Source of the DNA: Homarus americanus
Lineage: Eukaryota; Arthropoda; Malacostraca; Decapoda; Nephropidae
Length of the DNA: 64,000 nucleotides
Direction: 5' to 3'
Assembly (NCBI RefSeq): GCF_018991925.1
Contig: NW_024726235.1
Location: 7,172,253-7,236,252, forward strand
Below are positions 52,210 to 60,487 of the stretch, piece after piece. The notes below the pieces were generated by a model. It was not told the DNA's origin. It made no database searches and was given only the letters and a program-made list of their open reading frames with translations. The stretch's first letter is position 1, and the number at the start of each line of letters is the position of its first letter. The translations under genes were made by a program, and so were the position numbers.

Positions 52210-55100
52210 GGAAGTTGTACAAGTTTAAAAAATAAAATAATTTAAAAATCAAATGCGGTTAAGTACCACTTTGCAGTAAAAAAAAAAATCATTACCAGAG
52301 GTCCCTATCGTAGGTTCCGTGCGCCTGTGGAGTCCTAGACTAGTGTACCACCACAATTCATTTTTTATGATAGTTCGGGTAAATGCGAGCTTCAACACAC
52401 CCTTGAGGAATATTTACTCAAAATGACACAAAACGGGAAGAAAAAAATTCACTCAATCTGCCAAACAAGTGAGTTTTTGTCCGTGCATGGACTGGTGTCA
52501 ATGCTAATCATATTTAACCTGGGAAGTGAGACGCTCGGGGAAATATGGAGAGCTCGACTAGCTACAAACACCTACACACGACTCCCGGTTCTATACGTGG
52601 TTGGTGGAGCAGTGTTGACTGGATTTAAAAGGACTGGCAGCCAATTCCTTCAACGGTACAGTACATCTGCAGATAACGAGGCTTCGTCTCACATGAGCAA
52701 ACAGTGACATTGTCTAGACATTCTTATAGTCTAATATTAGTAATTTTATTTAACTGAGCTAATACTTCTGAAGTGACTAAATACTGTATCTCATGTCTTT
52801 TAAAATGTTCCACAATCGGTGCTCTAATCAGTCGGCAATCAGCGTCGGCCAGAGTAGCCTATTGTATAGTCTTACCTAAACAGTCCGTACAGAATGGACA
52901 AAACGTGTACAACTGGTCGCCAACAATACACTACCATCATGAGGATTCATGTAAAAAATAAAAAAAAACGTATTACAAATTACATAAGGAACATTTACAC
53001 AGGGCATGTAACACCCTTGAGCTAGAAAACTGGTAAACTAAGAGCTGTGATAACACGGGCGTGGAGCGTGACAGACAGAAACTACTATGAAAACTGGGAT
53101 TACTAGGCAGGCAACTAACTGTCTTGGCTTCCAACCCAATAATGTTTAAAATTGTCAATTAACGGAATGCCAGTACGAAAGCCACCCAAACCAGAACCCA
53201 TTACCTAGTCATCCGATACATCAGGGCGCCTATCGGGGATGCAACTGCCCCCCATCTCGACCCGCCTCTTCAGAGTAATCAGTCCATATACATAATAGTG
53301 AAAAGTTTGGTGTTGACAGTGCAGACACCCATGGCACGGGTGAACATCCTCTACCACACGAAAGTGATGCTGTTTGCCACACTACACAATGTGCTGCTGA
53401 CGAAGAGTAGAAAGGACTGTACAGCCAAGATGAAGCTACACCGTGCCCTCTACCATGTCAAGGGTGCAACCTTCCATGACACTGGTCATGGTTGCTTTTG
53501 ATAAGATATAATCTTTTTATTTACCCAAGCGCAAACACTACTTTTATGTATACACATCCAATTTTTATTTATCCAAGTGCAAACACTTTATTCCTTAACC
53601 AAGAACTAAAACTTTTATTTACCTGTGTGTACAGGGTACTTGTTTATTCTCTCACGCCCGTATTATGTTCTCCATACTTAAAGTTCTTAAAATAAACTAG
53701 TTTTATCTCAGGCATAAACCTCAGATACACTGGCACTAACACCCTTACAGTACATGGTCTGCTAGCATCAAGTGTTCGTTCTGAATCACCGAAACAGAAA
53801 TGCAAGGAAAAATTCCTTGCCATCCGCCTAGTTAATTTATCCTTGATCGCCAAGATGTGTTCTCCCTTCCCGTGGCTGCCGCGTGAACAGACTTGATATA
53901 AATGTACCAAAACAGTACTCCGAGTGATACATTCCTGTTCTACTGTATATTTATCGACGGCAGGGTAATGCTGTATTATAAAGAAATAGGAAAAGGGAAA
54001 GTTGAAGAAATTGTATCCTTTGTCGGCTTCGTCTTATGAATACCAGCAAATCAGTACTCCCGGCAGGGCCCCTTGACTTCCTACCTTCCCAACCCACTTG
54101 CTTCCTTCCGTGGCATCGACGACGGCAAAGCTCAGACAGGTGACGTAAATATAGCCAAGGTATGTACAAGCTGAGTAGAATCTCCGAAATGTCAACCTTC
54201 ATTGTAATATTTTCACACTACTGTATCAAGACAAAGAATGAGACATTAGAAGGAGTTTGCTGATGGATGACATATTTTACAAGGTAACAATTCAAACTAG
54301 AAATCCTACAGCAACAAATCAAACCTAGAGCAAACCTTTTTCCACTTTCTATTCTGGTATAAAACTTATCAGAAATCTTTGATGGAGCTGTTCATTACAC
54401 CAATCTTCTCGTGCTCACCAACAGGGGCCATAATCGTATACAATTCGCAAAACTATACCGCTCTAAATCAGTCATGAACAAACATGATCAAATTTACTGT
54501 TTTGGACAAGTAATGCAATTTCAATTTCTGACCCATTTCCAGCAGGTGAGCCGCGGGTTTCTTTATCACATGTACAGGAAGTGATACAACAGAGGTCACA
54601 CAGTACCCTTGTAGGGGGGGGTTGGCAACTACTGCATTACTAAGCATATCGCGAGCTGGATTACGTCACTACACTGTTAGGACAAGAGACCGGCGACTAC
54701 TAGATGAGCATGAGGAGCACCTACACGTCACGTGATACAACAGCTATGATTCATGCCACCGCGAGCCAACAACTGATTAGAGGCTTACGAAACAAAAATT
54801 CGTACTTTATGTAACGTGTGATATAACAGTCCGTTAATCAACAGAACTGTAGAAATGTTACGTTACTTAATTACTCTTCAAATAGGAAGAGGATAAAAAA
54901 TACTTATCCCATATACGAGATAAACAAAAACTTCTAGAATACCTGGTGGCGTTCACCGTCTGTCTAAACTACACCCAGTCAACTTCACAACCAATGGGTT
55001 CAAATAAACATGGGGTTTAAGGTACATATCTCTCTACACGAAAAAACTGCTTTATCACTTTAACCATAAGAGATGTGTACAAACAAAAGCGAGTGTATTA

Positions 55101-55179
<79 letters not shown>

Positions 55180-56669
55180 CTCCATTAACTCAAATATTTC
55201 AACAGCAAGTCTCACGCTAACATAACAAGCCTGTATATGGCATCAGGCCAAGCTGTCCTAGTGGATTAGCAGCAACAGTAGCAGACCTTTCATTTACCGA
55301 GGGAAACTTGGCTTGGCTTGGCTTCCCAACTCCTGATATGAAGATACTCAAGAAAAACAAACAGGTATTTCACTGACATTACAAAAAACCATCAAAAGAT
55401 ACTACTATACAGTATCCTAACACCAATATACAGTATACACATTTGAAAATCAACTTTTCCGCCATATCCAAAATCGGTGCAATCTATCTTAAGCATTGTG
55501 GCGCGATTTATAAATTAACGTAACGAAGACAAGTTGGACAAAACATCAAAGCGTAAAAACAATCTGATGGCTTCAAATACTTTTTCGTCCACACGTTTTT
55601 TTTCTTTTCTTTTTTACGGGAATTAGCCCACCCGGGCACAGGTCAAACTACCCACAAAGGGGCCTGGGGGGAGGGGGAGGGAATAGAAATAAATTGAAAA
55701 TAGAGAAGAAAAAGGTTATACTGTGTTAATCTACACCACGAAGATGCCGGAAAACCAGCTTTTTAAAGTGACAAAGATTGTATAAGTATGGAAACAGAAG
55801 AAGGCAGAGCATTCCACAGTTTGGCTGTGTGAGGAAAGAAGGATGTACGATAACGGGTTATTCTCGTGTGACCGACATCCATAGAGAAACGGTGGGCACC
55901 GCGGGCAAGACGTGCGTTACGAGCCCACGGCCTTGCCGGCGGCACACAGGATGCCAAATCCACCGAACAATGCCCGTTAAAGTACCTATAAAAGAGAGTG
56001 AAGCAACATTGCGGCGAAGAGACAGGGAAGAGAGATTGTCGACTAAAGGAGGAGAGTTAATAAGACGAAATGCCTTTGATTCCACCCTATCTAATAGTTG
56101 GACAGAAGAAGAGCCACCCCAGATATGAGAGCAGTACTCCAAGTTAGGACGAATGAATCCCTTATATAATTGGAGCAACTGCTCAGGAGTGAAGTAGCTA
56201 CGGCATCTGTACAGCATTCCCAACTTTTGGGAGGCAGCTTTAGCTATATTAACGATGTGTATTCACTGGTCGGGGTTAAAAGTGTTTAACACTTAACAAT
56301 ATCTGGCATCTACTTCTGAGTTATACATATATGATTGGGATATATTAATAACACTACTTGTCATCACATATGCCTGAACCACAAAATAGGATAAAACTCT
56401 CCTTAATACCTAAGGTCTTTTCTTAAAATACATTAAAGGTAGGTTTAATGAGAAATTTTCAACTAAAAATTTCCTCAATCAATATAAACCGTATAAGTTT
56501 AAATGTACATTTGTAATCCATGTAGATGGTCCGATTCTCAAGCATGGAGAGCGCCCACCGAGCTACAGAATAGCATAAACATATTCAATGTCATGTGGTA
56601 CTCACCGAACTCTGCAATACAGGCAGACAAGCCCCCGTAGATGAAAGGGCGCCAGTCGCTCCGGCCCAT
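18192..56669 (-). CDS. SLC25A30: Mitochondrial anion carrier, SLC25A14/SLC25A30 (UCP5/UCP6, Bmcp) type; 8 exons
   Basis: The join 56669-56606, 29809-29659, 28002-27866, 25095-24953, 24779-24655, 21511-21451, 21192-21085, 18311-18192 (minus strand) gives a 302-residue protein ending in TAA. All seven introns have GT/AG ends and matching phases (1, 2, 1, 0, 2, 0, 0). The three carrier signatures PxDxx[KR]x[KR] are intact: PIDTTKTR (25-32), PTDVLKVR (127-134) and PLDVVRTR (222-229). Each is followed by the EG...[WYF] half of the motif ([30 protein letters not shown]). The N-terminal [11 protein letters not shown] and C-terminal [12 protein letters not shown] resemble UCP5/UCP6 rather than UCP1-3. 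Length agrees with about 290-325 residues in the family. Known family role: six-helix inner-mitochondrial-membrane exchanger; human SLC25A14/A30 carry inorganic anions such as sulfate, thiosulfate and phosphate. SLC25A14 versus A30 cannot be decided here; the symbol is provisional. Confidence 0.93.
18804..20522. mobile_element. Non-autonomous TA-flanked transposon in intron 7
   Basis: Left end CAGGTATGAGACCATTTATC (from 18804) and right end, reverse-complemented, CAGGTATGGGACTATTTATC (from 20522) match at 18 of 20 positions. TA flanks both (18802-18803, 20523-20524). The 1.7-kb interior has no transposase frame but contains two diverged copies of a roughly 287-bp block (ATGACTTTT...TTAAGTGAAAA..CATGCTT at about 19346 and 19627). 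Consistent with a pogo/Tigger-like MITE. Confidence 0.75.
21085..21192 (-). CDS. SLC25A30: Carrier gene exon 7
   Basis: 108 nt from acceptor TTTACAG to donor GTAGGT (from 21084). Encodes [10 protein letters not shown]... to ...STLDCLVQ, matching the T-R-x-M-N-Q-R loop of UCP5/Bmcp. The stretch between NQR and STLDC is longer and more serine-rich than I would expect from the vertebrate proteins, but the frame is open. Confidence 0.92.
21451..21511 (-). CDS. SLC25A30: Carrier gene exon 6
   Basis: Only 61 nt, from acceptor ATGACAG to donor GTGAGT (from 21450). Encodes [20 protein letters not shown], the start of the third carrier repeat; its signature is completed by T-R of exon 7. Confidence 0.92.
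21517..24654. other. Intron 5 of the carrier gene, mostly unique AT-rich sequence
   Basis: No gene or clear element found. TACAGTA/TACTGTA words are frequent (for example 22369-22379 and 23560-23571). A GC-richer patch lies at about 22640-22790. Confidence 0.5.
24655..24779 (-). CDS. SLC25A30: Carrier gene exon 5
   Basis: 125 nt from acceptor TCTTCAG (AG 24781-24780) to donor GTAAGT (from 24654). Encodes [20 protein letters not shown] through NATNHF, equivalent to helix 4 of the UCP5 group. The exon ends in TT, completed by A of exon 6 to give leucine 207. Confidence 0.94.
24953..25095 (-). CDS. SLC25A30: Carrier gene exon 4
   Basis: 143 nt from acceptor CATCAG (AG 25097-25096) to donor GTAGGT (from 24952). 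Encodes the second signature in [18 protein letters not shown] and the EGIQGLWR half motif. Separated from exon 5 by a short 173-nt intron. Confidence 0.94.
25183..26292 (+). mobile_element. pogo/Tigger-like transposon with a residual transposase frame
   Basis: Terminal repeats CAGTATAGTCTGCATTTACG (25183) and its near-identical reverse complement ending at 26292 are flanked by TA (25181-25182, 26293-26294). Internal copies of ATTTACGCGG lie near both ends. The frame 25584-25985 (133 codons) begins upstream of an ACG that aligns with the ATG of the sister copy at 29430. It reads [19 protein letters not shown], then a helical middle, then an acidic tail [15 protein letters not shown]. The central DNA-binding/DDE part is missing, so this is an internally deleted copy. 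It sits in intron 3 of the carrier gene, antisense to it. Confidence 0.82.
25584..25985 (+). pseudogene. Internally deleted pogo-like transposase remnant
   Basis: 133 codons with an intact frame: proline-rich N-terminus, a segment [31 protein letters not shown] and an acidic C-terminus typical of Tigger/pogo transposases. No DDE catalytic domain can be placed. The ancestral start has become ACG (25605-25607), judged from the sister copy; the frame now opens at an ATG seven codons earlier. Confidence 0.6.
26507..26538. repeat. (GA)n microsatellite
   Basis: About 16 GA dinucleotides in intron 3. Confidence 0.96.
26825..26985 (+). pseudogene. Tc1-like transposase N-terminal fragment
   Basis: Reads [20 protein letters not shown] in one frame and [13 protein letters not shown] in another, the latter resembling the first helix-turn-helix of Tc1 transposases. 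Frameshifted and without DDE domain. Confidence 0.5.
27866..28002 (-). CDS. SLC25A30: Carrier gene exon 3
   Basis: 137 nt from acceptor TTTTACAG to donor GTAAAT. Encodes [20 protein letters not shown] and on to CAVTAG, the second transmembrane helix, matrix loop and start of the second carrier repeat. Phase 2 entry and phase 1 exit fit exons 2 and 4. Confidence 0.94.
28299..29090. mobile_element. Tigger-type MITE with TTAACCGAGGGACC ends
   Basis: CAGTGGTCCCTCGGTTAACG+AG at 28299-28320 is the perfect reverse complement of 29069-29090, with TA at 28297-28298 and 29091-29092. Subterminal TTCGGTTAACGAG repeats are present on both sides. This is a classic pogo/Tigger terminal sequence. The 792-bp interior has no transposase. 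Confidence 0.92.
29093..29609 (+). mobile_element. Short pogo-like copy, same family as 25183-26292
   Basis: Ends CAGTATGTAGTCTGGTTTTA and, reverse-complemented, CAGTATACTGTCGTCTGGTT share the TTTTACGCGG core, with TA at 29091-29092 and 29610-29611. An intact ATG at 29430-29432 opens [20 protein letters not shown], and the frame is lost soon after through an internal deletion. GACTGTGATTGGGCCA and CACTGTGATTGGTCTAA are shared with the longer copy. Confidence 0.82.
29659..29809 (-). CDS. SLC25A30: Carrier gene exon 2
   Basis: 151 nt between acceptor TTTGCAG (AG 29811-29810) and donor GTGAGT (from 29658). Encodes residues 22-71 plus part of 72, including the first signature [13 protein letters not shown] and [10 protein letters not shown]. 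It lies directly downstream of the pogo-like element at 29093-29609, which on this strand is in the following intron. Confidence 0.93.
29830..32380. other. Intron 1, proximal part: no gene found
   Basis: Mixed AT-rich sequence with GGTTAGGTTAGGCCGGGTCGGG at about 30525 and several TACAGTACAGTA words. No element boundaries or exons recognised. Confidence 0.5.
32390..32448 (-). other. Exon-like sequence with start codon in intron 1
   Basis: ATG at 32448-32446 opens 19 codons ([13 protein letters not shown]...) and ends at a consensus donor AAG|GTAAAT (32390/32389). The exit phase is 2 while exon 2 needs phase 1, so direct splicing would shift the frame. It could be an alternative noncoding first exon, part of another transcript, or chance. 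I do not recognise the peptide. Confidence 0.2.
34641..34746. repeat. Imperfect (GT)n microsatellite, about 106 bp
   Basis: GT run interrupted by GA steps (GTGAGTGTG). Confidence 0.96.
35707..35738. repeat. (GT)n microsatellite
   Basis: Follows a GAGAGAGT segment. Confidence 0.95.
36654..37142 (-). mobile_element. VNTR-containing retroposon, minus-strand copy
   Basis: In minus sense: about five 43-bp units (core CCATCTGTGAGGGAACTACT, about 36905-37142), a unique 3' part (36728-36900), a stem-loop AGCCTTCGGGCT (36752-36763), AATAAACCATTAATT and an (ATT)n tail (36654-36727). It shares the VNTR, 3' part and tail with the plus copy at 40903-41221. There is no coding capacity, so it must depend on an outside retrotransposition machinery. 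Confidence 0.8.
37884..37919. repeat. (GT)n microsatellite
   Basis: Uninterrupted GT run. Between 37200 and 39220 I see no gene or other element. Confidence 0.96.
39230..39313. repeat. Hairpin (foldback) element, copy 1
   Basis: Arms share TTATTTCACCTAAAGATTAA and its exact reverse complement, extended on both sides with small bulges, around a short GGGGGG-containing loop. Related sequence recurs at 43451-43594. Confidence 0.8.
40265..40697 (+). pseudogene. CR1-like LINE 3' end with conserved tail
   Basis: Decayed RT C-terminal domain ([20 protein letters not shown]) resembling the fragment at 14318-14787, then stop and the tail GGGCCAATAGGCCTGCTGCA...TTCTTATG. The palindromic CCAATAGG-type tail is a common sight at the 3' ends of decapod LINEs. 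5'-truncated, in intron 1. Confidence 0.85.
40903..41221 (+). mobile_element. VNTR-containing retroposon, plus-strand copy
   Basis: Three degenerate 43-bp units (CCATCTGTGAGG...CCCCTCATA), a unique 3' part, a C(TTCG)G hairpin CAGCCTTCGGGCTG (41172-41185), AATAAA (41197-41202) and a (TTA)n tail (41206-41221). High similarity to the reverse complement of 36654-37142. Confidence 0.82.
42239..42263. repeat. (CT)n microsatellite
   Basis: Short CT run. The rest of 41222-42670 shows no gene or element that I can name. Confidence 0.95.
42675..42978 (+). mobile_element. SINE-like repeat
   Basis: Contains CTGTTCACCTAGCAGTAAA and GTAGGTACCTG, a block familiar from tRNA-related decapod SINEs, and ends in a simple (AATA)n/A-rich tail (42958-42978). 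No coding capacity. Promoter boxes are degraded. Confidence 0.55.
42979..43205. repeat. Degenerate tandem repeat around TTAACCCCTTGAGTATGAT
   Basis: Six or so diverged units of about 30-40 bp (TTAATCCC, TTAACCCTTTGA, TATGATGTCTTAATCCC). Confidence 0.65.
43451..43594. repeat. Hairpin (foldback) element, copy 2
   Basis: GATCACCTGA...AACTTATCTCATCCAAAG versus GTGAAATAAGCTGGGG...CAGGTGATTCC form inverted arms. The inner arm sequence matches copy 1 at 39230-39313. Confidence 0.65.
43786..44075. repeat. Polypurine minisatellite (GGTGGGGGAGGAAGAAG)n
   Basis: About 290 bp of nearly pure G/A on plus, built from 16-18-bp units. Frames across it are G/E/R/K or P/S low complexity, not genes. From 44080 to 45650 nothing else is recognised apart from a C-run near 44290. 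Confidence 0.93.
45670..45748. repeat. 20-bp tandem repeat
   Basis: Four copies of CCTCACACCATCCACATCTT with minor changes. Confidence 0.9.
48125..48275. repeat. Degenerate tandem repeat, about 41-bp unit
   Basis: Three units sharing ATTAAACAC..AG.GGGAAGTGGT and TTATCA.TGCCATTAAAC. Surrounding intron sequence (45750-48120 and 48280-52160) shows no gene; a C-rich run lies at about 50850-50865. Confidence 0.7.
52168..52204. repeat. (TA)n microsatellite
   Basis: About 18 TA units. From 52205 to 55100 no gene or element is recognised. Confidence 0.97.
55103..55177. repeat. (TA)n microsatellite, 75 bp
   Basis: Uninterrupted (AT)37 or so in intron 1. Confidence 0.97.
55600..56262 (-). pseudogene. 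Jockey-like LINE 3' end (RT C-terminus plus 3' UTR)
   Basis: Minus-strand translation [19 protein letters not shown], then [20 protein letters not shown] and [11 protein letters not shown], then after a frameshift [13 protein letters not shown] and [12 protein letters not shown]. These are hallmarks of arthropod Jockey-type RT C-termini. It is followed by the 3' tail shared with 11075-11140 and 62016-62060. 5'-truncated at a MITE fragment, in intron 1 about 350 bp from exon 1. Confidence 0.87.
56266..56417 (+). mobile_element. Truncated second copy of the 211-bp MITE
   Basis: From TCGGGGTTAAAAG through AACAATATCTGGCATCTACT to CTCCTTAATACCTAAGGTCT it follows 4899-5050 almost base for base. 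The right end is missing and the left end (ACTGGTCGGGG) is altered. Confidence 0.88.
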
Positions 56670-56685
56670 CCCACGTGTGAGGCGC
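56606..56685 (-). CDS. SLC25A30: Carrier gene exon 1 (first coding exon)
   Basis: Starts after a polypyrimidine-AG acceptor (AG at 56687-56686) and ends before GTGAGT (56605-56600). The chosen ATG is 56669-56667, giving [13 protein letters not shown]..., which lines up with the N-terminus of UCP5-type carriers. The five codons before it are open (R-L-T-R-G), so a short extension from an upstream exon is possible. The last base (G, phase 1) joins GG of exon 2 to form the glycine of F-G-T-F-P. The acceptor implies at least one more exon upstream, probably 5' UTR. Confidence 0.88.
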
Positions 56686-57565
56686 CTGAAAAAAAATTAT
56701 CAGCATTTATCAACCACGAAGTTGAAGCTAGACAAACTATAAAGAAACAATGGGGTAAAGAAAATATCAAAATACTACAACACAACAGTAGTTGTTACCG
56801 TAGTTGTGTATTGCCATGCAGTTACTATACAACGTATGCATGTTACGTATAAAGAAGCTGATATATATTCGCTTTATTGCCAAGAAGGCACCTGGGTAGG
56901 GGAGGAAAAGATAAGGGGGACCTTACGATAATAACGCCTAAAATTCCACTGGTAAGCATAGTTTATTCTTGTTTACAATCAATTCCAGAGACGACCAGCT
57001 AAACCAACCAAACCTCACCTGGCCAAAATGAATCCAGGAAAAAATCACTGAAAAAAAGACACGGAAAAAACCTAACCTACATGCAAAGCCATCATATATA
57101 GTGTTGTCAATGTGTACAAGTAATGTTACTTTTTTTCCGTTCACCGGCGAACATATACTAAATTTCTGGCGTATTACTGGCGTTTTAATTAAGTTTATGG
57201 ATCATATCTGCAATATACACGCAAATGTGACCTGAAGTCATGTTCTGCCACCAAAAGGACTCAAATTTGTGGCTCTAATCCACCCACTGTTTTATATCTA
57301 TACAAAACTATTTAAGCTTCCAGCTCATCCTTGTAAAGCACTTAACACGAACCAGACATTAGTAGGTGAACCTATGGGTACTCTACTTACCCGTATGGTT
57401 GTAATAAATTTTAACTATAGGTAAACGCAGTTAATTGTTCCACTAAATGACAAGTACTCCAACATAAGCACGATATACAGCTAGTGTGTATATTATACCG
57501 TATGTGGTGAACACATATAGGTATTGTTTTACTTTCACACAACCATGTAATTTTAATTATTTTAC

Positions 57566-57756
57566 TTTGCACTCAATAGTTTCGAGACAATTCTAAGACA
57601 CTATTCGTCTATGACATTTCCCTCGCAAATTACATATATATCGGGGGGGGGGAGGGTCCAAAGAGGTGAGATTCGGTTAGGTTAGATCATTTAAGGTCAT
57701 TTGTGAGGGAAACGTCATAGTAGTGTCTTAGAATTGTCAAAACTATTGAGTGCAAA
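57566..57756. mobile_element. 191-bp foldback element with poly-G loop
   Basis: Arms of about 65-70 bp: TTTGCACTCAATAGTTT at 57566 and its reverse complement ending at 57756, continuing through ACAATTCTAAGACACTA and TTTCCCTC.CAAAT. The loop holds a run of ten G (57643-57652) and GGTTAGGTTAGA. No coding capacity. Confidence 0.82.
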
Positions 57757-58184
57757 GATAAAATTCTTAAGTTACCAATGTATACTGCTGAACAGATATA
57801 AAAATAAATAAATATTAATTAAAAGACACGCATTTCTGTGCATGCCACTTTAATAGGAAATGTTAAGTTACTTAAGTATATGACTCGGCTAATATCAGTT
57901 TAGTAGTAGTTATCGTTGTATAAACATTTTCTTTGATAAAAAATAATGTTACTGTTCTACCTTCATTACTTCACAGGAAAATATAAATAAATGAGCCAGT
58001 ATTTGTTTTTACAATTCTATAGTCGACTGAAGCCTTCATGATTTACAATAACGTAGCAATAATATTTAGAGGAACTCATTACAATGCAATTTGAAGTTCC
58101 ATATCTAACTTTTATCTTTACATTAAGCGCATTTACATAAAATAATAATATTCAAAACCATGAACTGCAGGTCATAATTGTGTC

Positions 58185-58279
58185 AATTTTTTCCATTGTG
58201 AACTTCAAACTGCGTTAACACAAAGTCTTCTCCGTTTTTGGGAGGCTTCATCTTGGCCAAAACGAAGTCAAGATCCCAT
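58185..58279 (-). CDS. Possible 3'-terminal coding exon of an unidentified gene
   Basis: A strong acceptor (pyrimidine tract then CTCCAG, AG at 58281-58280) is followed by an open frame WDLDFVLAKMKPPKNGEDF... ending ...FEVHNGKN and TGA. Entry phase would be 2. The composition (D/E/K-rich, no low complexity) looks coding, but I do not recognise the family and no in-phase upstream exon is certain. It may belong to a gene starting near 58.85 kb. Confidence 0.25.
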
Positions 58280-58691
58280 CTGGAGCAAGAGTAACAACAA
58301 AATCTGGGTGTCATGGCAGGTAAAAACATCTGGCGCGAGCTCAGGCGAACCCAACCCAAACACAGTGCCAGTGCGCGGTCTTTCACCTTACGCATGATGA
58401 ATAACGTGACGTGTTCGATGCCGGGAACTCGTTCAACACGTCTACTTACTATCAGCATCCACACAACAAAACCCCTGTTCAAGCAGTCAGCCTTGTTCTC
58501 TATCACACAAACGCACCATTTTTCCGAGTAAGATAAGCAGTTGCATCACGATTCCTAGGACCTGGAACGGCTCAAGCAGCAAAAAACATTCCCGCCCGCT
58601 TAGAAAATAGTCACAGCCAAGCGTGGGAAAGTTACAGAGGACATCTAATATCATTAAATAAAGCACTGCTGTACCACTGTAACTCTCTCAC

Positions 58692-58853
58692 CTTGGGAAT
58701 AAATGTGGAACCACAGAGATTCAAGAAAATGCAGAGAGATGTCCGAACACTACCACACTCTTTCTTGGATTGGAGCCGACTGATGGTGAGCCATCTTCTG
58801 AACGACGCATGCGCAGTTCTTACCGACGACGCAATCGCGAGCTTGCCATACAA
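58692..58853 (-). CDS. Possible first exon with targeting-like N-terminus
   Basis: ATG at 58853-58851 opens 54 codons (MYGKLAIASSVRTAHASFRR...) to a consensus donor CCCAAG|GTGAGA at 58692/58691. The first 30 residues are rich in R/S/A and lack acidic residues, as in a mitochondrial presequence. Exit phase 0 does not match the exon at 58279-58185. It overlaps the alternative donor at 58824 and the NRF-1-like site. Unrecognised; may be chance. Confidence 0.18.
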
Positions 58854-58870
58854 TGGTAACTTAAGGAATT
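58797..58870 (-). promoter_or_regulatory. Candidate CpG/NRF-1-type promoter and 5' UTR donor upstream of the carrier gene
   Basis: A locally CpG-rich patch contains GCATGCGCAG (58807-58816), close to the NRF-1 palindrome GCGCATGCGC. On the minus strand a consensus donor TCG|GTAAGAA falls at 58824/58823. Spliced to the acceptor of exon 1 (56686) this would make a noncoding first exon. NRF-1 sites are typical of nuclear genes for mitochondrial proteins. The motif would sit just downstream of the start site; all of this is inference. Confidence 0.3.
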
Positions 58871-59570
58871 ATTCTTTTGTTCACGATGCTAAGTGATAGC
58901 TAAACCTTTAATACTGATTAAGCCATATACATGATTGATATGTGTGTATATGTGTATAAACTTTCTAAATATCCATTTGAAATTATGATGCCTACGTATA
59001 TAAATAACAGTTGCCACATCAATAAATCTGTGGTGCCAGTTATAGAGAATTTCAACACATTAATTAGTTTTATGACTGTTTGTATGTAAGCGAAACATTT
59101 CCTTATTCATCACCAGGAGGCACTGTTTTGAAGTTACGATAACCAAAAAACGTTCAATGCAGATATTAATATTTCGCTGGGCTAAAATAAATCTTACCTA
59201 ACATTGGCAGTGCAAGTTAAATAACCATTTAGAACATTAAATAAAAGAACAATGCAGTTGCACCAAAGCCAACTAAGAGAACGAAAACAAAAATAAGTTC
59301 ACATTGCTACATATTCTAAACTAATATAACTGAGTATATCATGATTCATGCACGCCATTACTCCGCTCAACCTTTAAAGCCGTGTGATGCCACAATTCCC
59401 TCTCATCTTTTTACCCCTTCACCACCTTAGATAATTATTCAATAAATTCTTCGTAGAAATTCACAATGGTTCAGTATGAACGCAGTAATGCAAAGGTAAA
59501 CAGTAAGTAGAATTGACCAAGAATAGCCCAAGAAAGTTTTAGAAACTAATGCTTACTTATGTAGGATTGA

Positions 59571-59960
59571 TTGGGTCAAGGGAATTACCTTAAATCTACC
59601 TTTCTTCACAAAGTCATTCAAAATTATCCTAACCATGACAACAGAGCATCTCCTTATTTTCGAAATGGGAAAATATATACATTTAGGGAGCAGCTTAGCT
59701 ATAAAAGTACAGGTTTCCTAAGAGCCAGGTGGATAGCCCACCTGATTTCAATCTCCCCTGTACTTCCCTCTTCTAACTTTACCTTACATCTGCATTGTAT
59801 TCTCAGAGCCTATAAAGTTCTCTTCCCTCCATCAAGGAGTAATATTCCTTACCTCCATCTAGATTCTAGCCGACCGGCATGGGGCGGATTACGCTTGCCT
59901 CACCAACGTTGCTCACAGGGAAAATACACGAAACTAGGAGAAAAACTTAAAATGAGATGA
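59571..59960 (+). other. 129-codon open frame, no recognised family
   Basis: One of the longest frames outside clear repeats (MGQGNYLKST... to ...KLGEKLKMR). It is rich in S, L, R and H, with no signal peptide, catalytic motif or similarity that I can name. Flanks are AT-rich with no splice or promoter signal I can defend. Most likely fortuitous or an old transposon fragment. Confidence 0.12.
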
Positions 59961-60487
59961 GGAAACCCTGATTTAATTCATTCTAGCTTTCATTGTTGTT
60001 TTTCAAAACTAACTGAAACGTTTCAAGAGGACGCAAGGACTTGGATAATATTTTAGTTAATAAATCAGTTGATTGTTGGGTGAGTGTGGGAGGAGGATCT
60101 CAGAATGGGGCAGGTGCCGAGAAGCACTGGGATAAATAAGTATTATCTCACCTTGGTAGTCAACATGTTACTCGAGGAAAAGTACAAGCACCGGAATGCC
60201 AGGTAAACCCAACGTGTCCCCTGTCGTTTTCTCGCAGTTTTTATACAGTATAACGCTCGCGATATTTTGTAAGATAAGAGGGTCTGAAAGGTGTAAACAG
60301 CAAAATAGTGTGGGAAGTGCATAAATACAGGCAGATCAAGATATCGTGTACACTTGCAAACCCCTGTATAGTCTTGTCTGAAATATACACAAGTAGACCG
60401 ACGTATTGCATAACTTTAAACCTTTTCTCTTGATATTAGTTATAGAGGGAGATAATCATTCTATTATTATTTTTTTTTACAAGGATT

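Noticed and set aside
53298..53501. 67-codon frame with coding-like composition
   Set aside because: No recognised motif, no splice signals in phase, and it sits in intron 1 on the opposite strand of the host gene.
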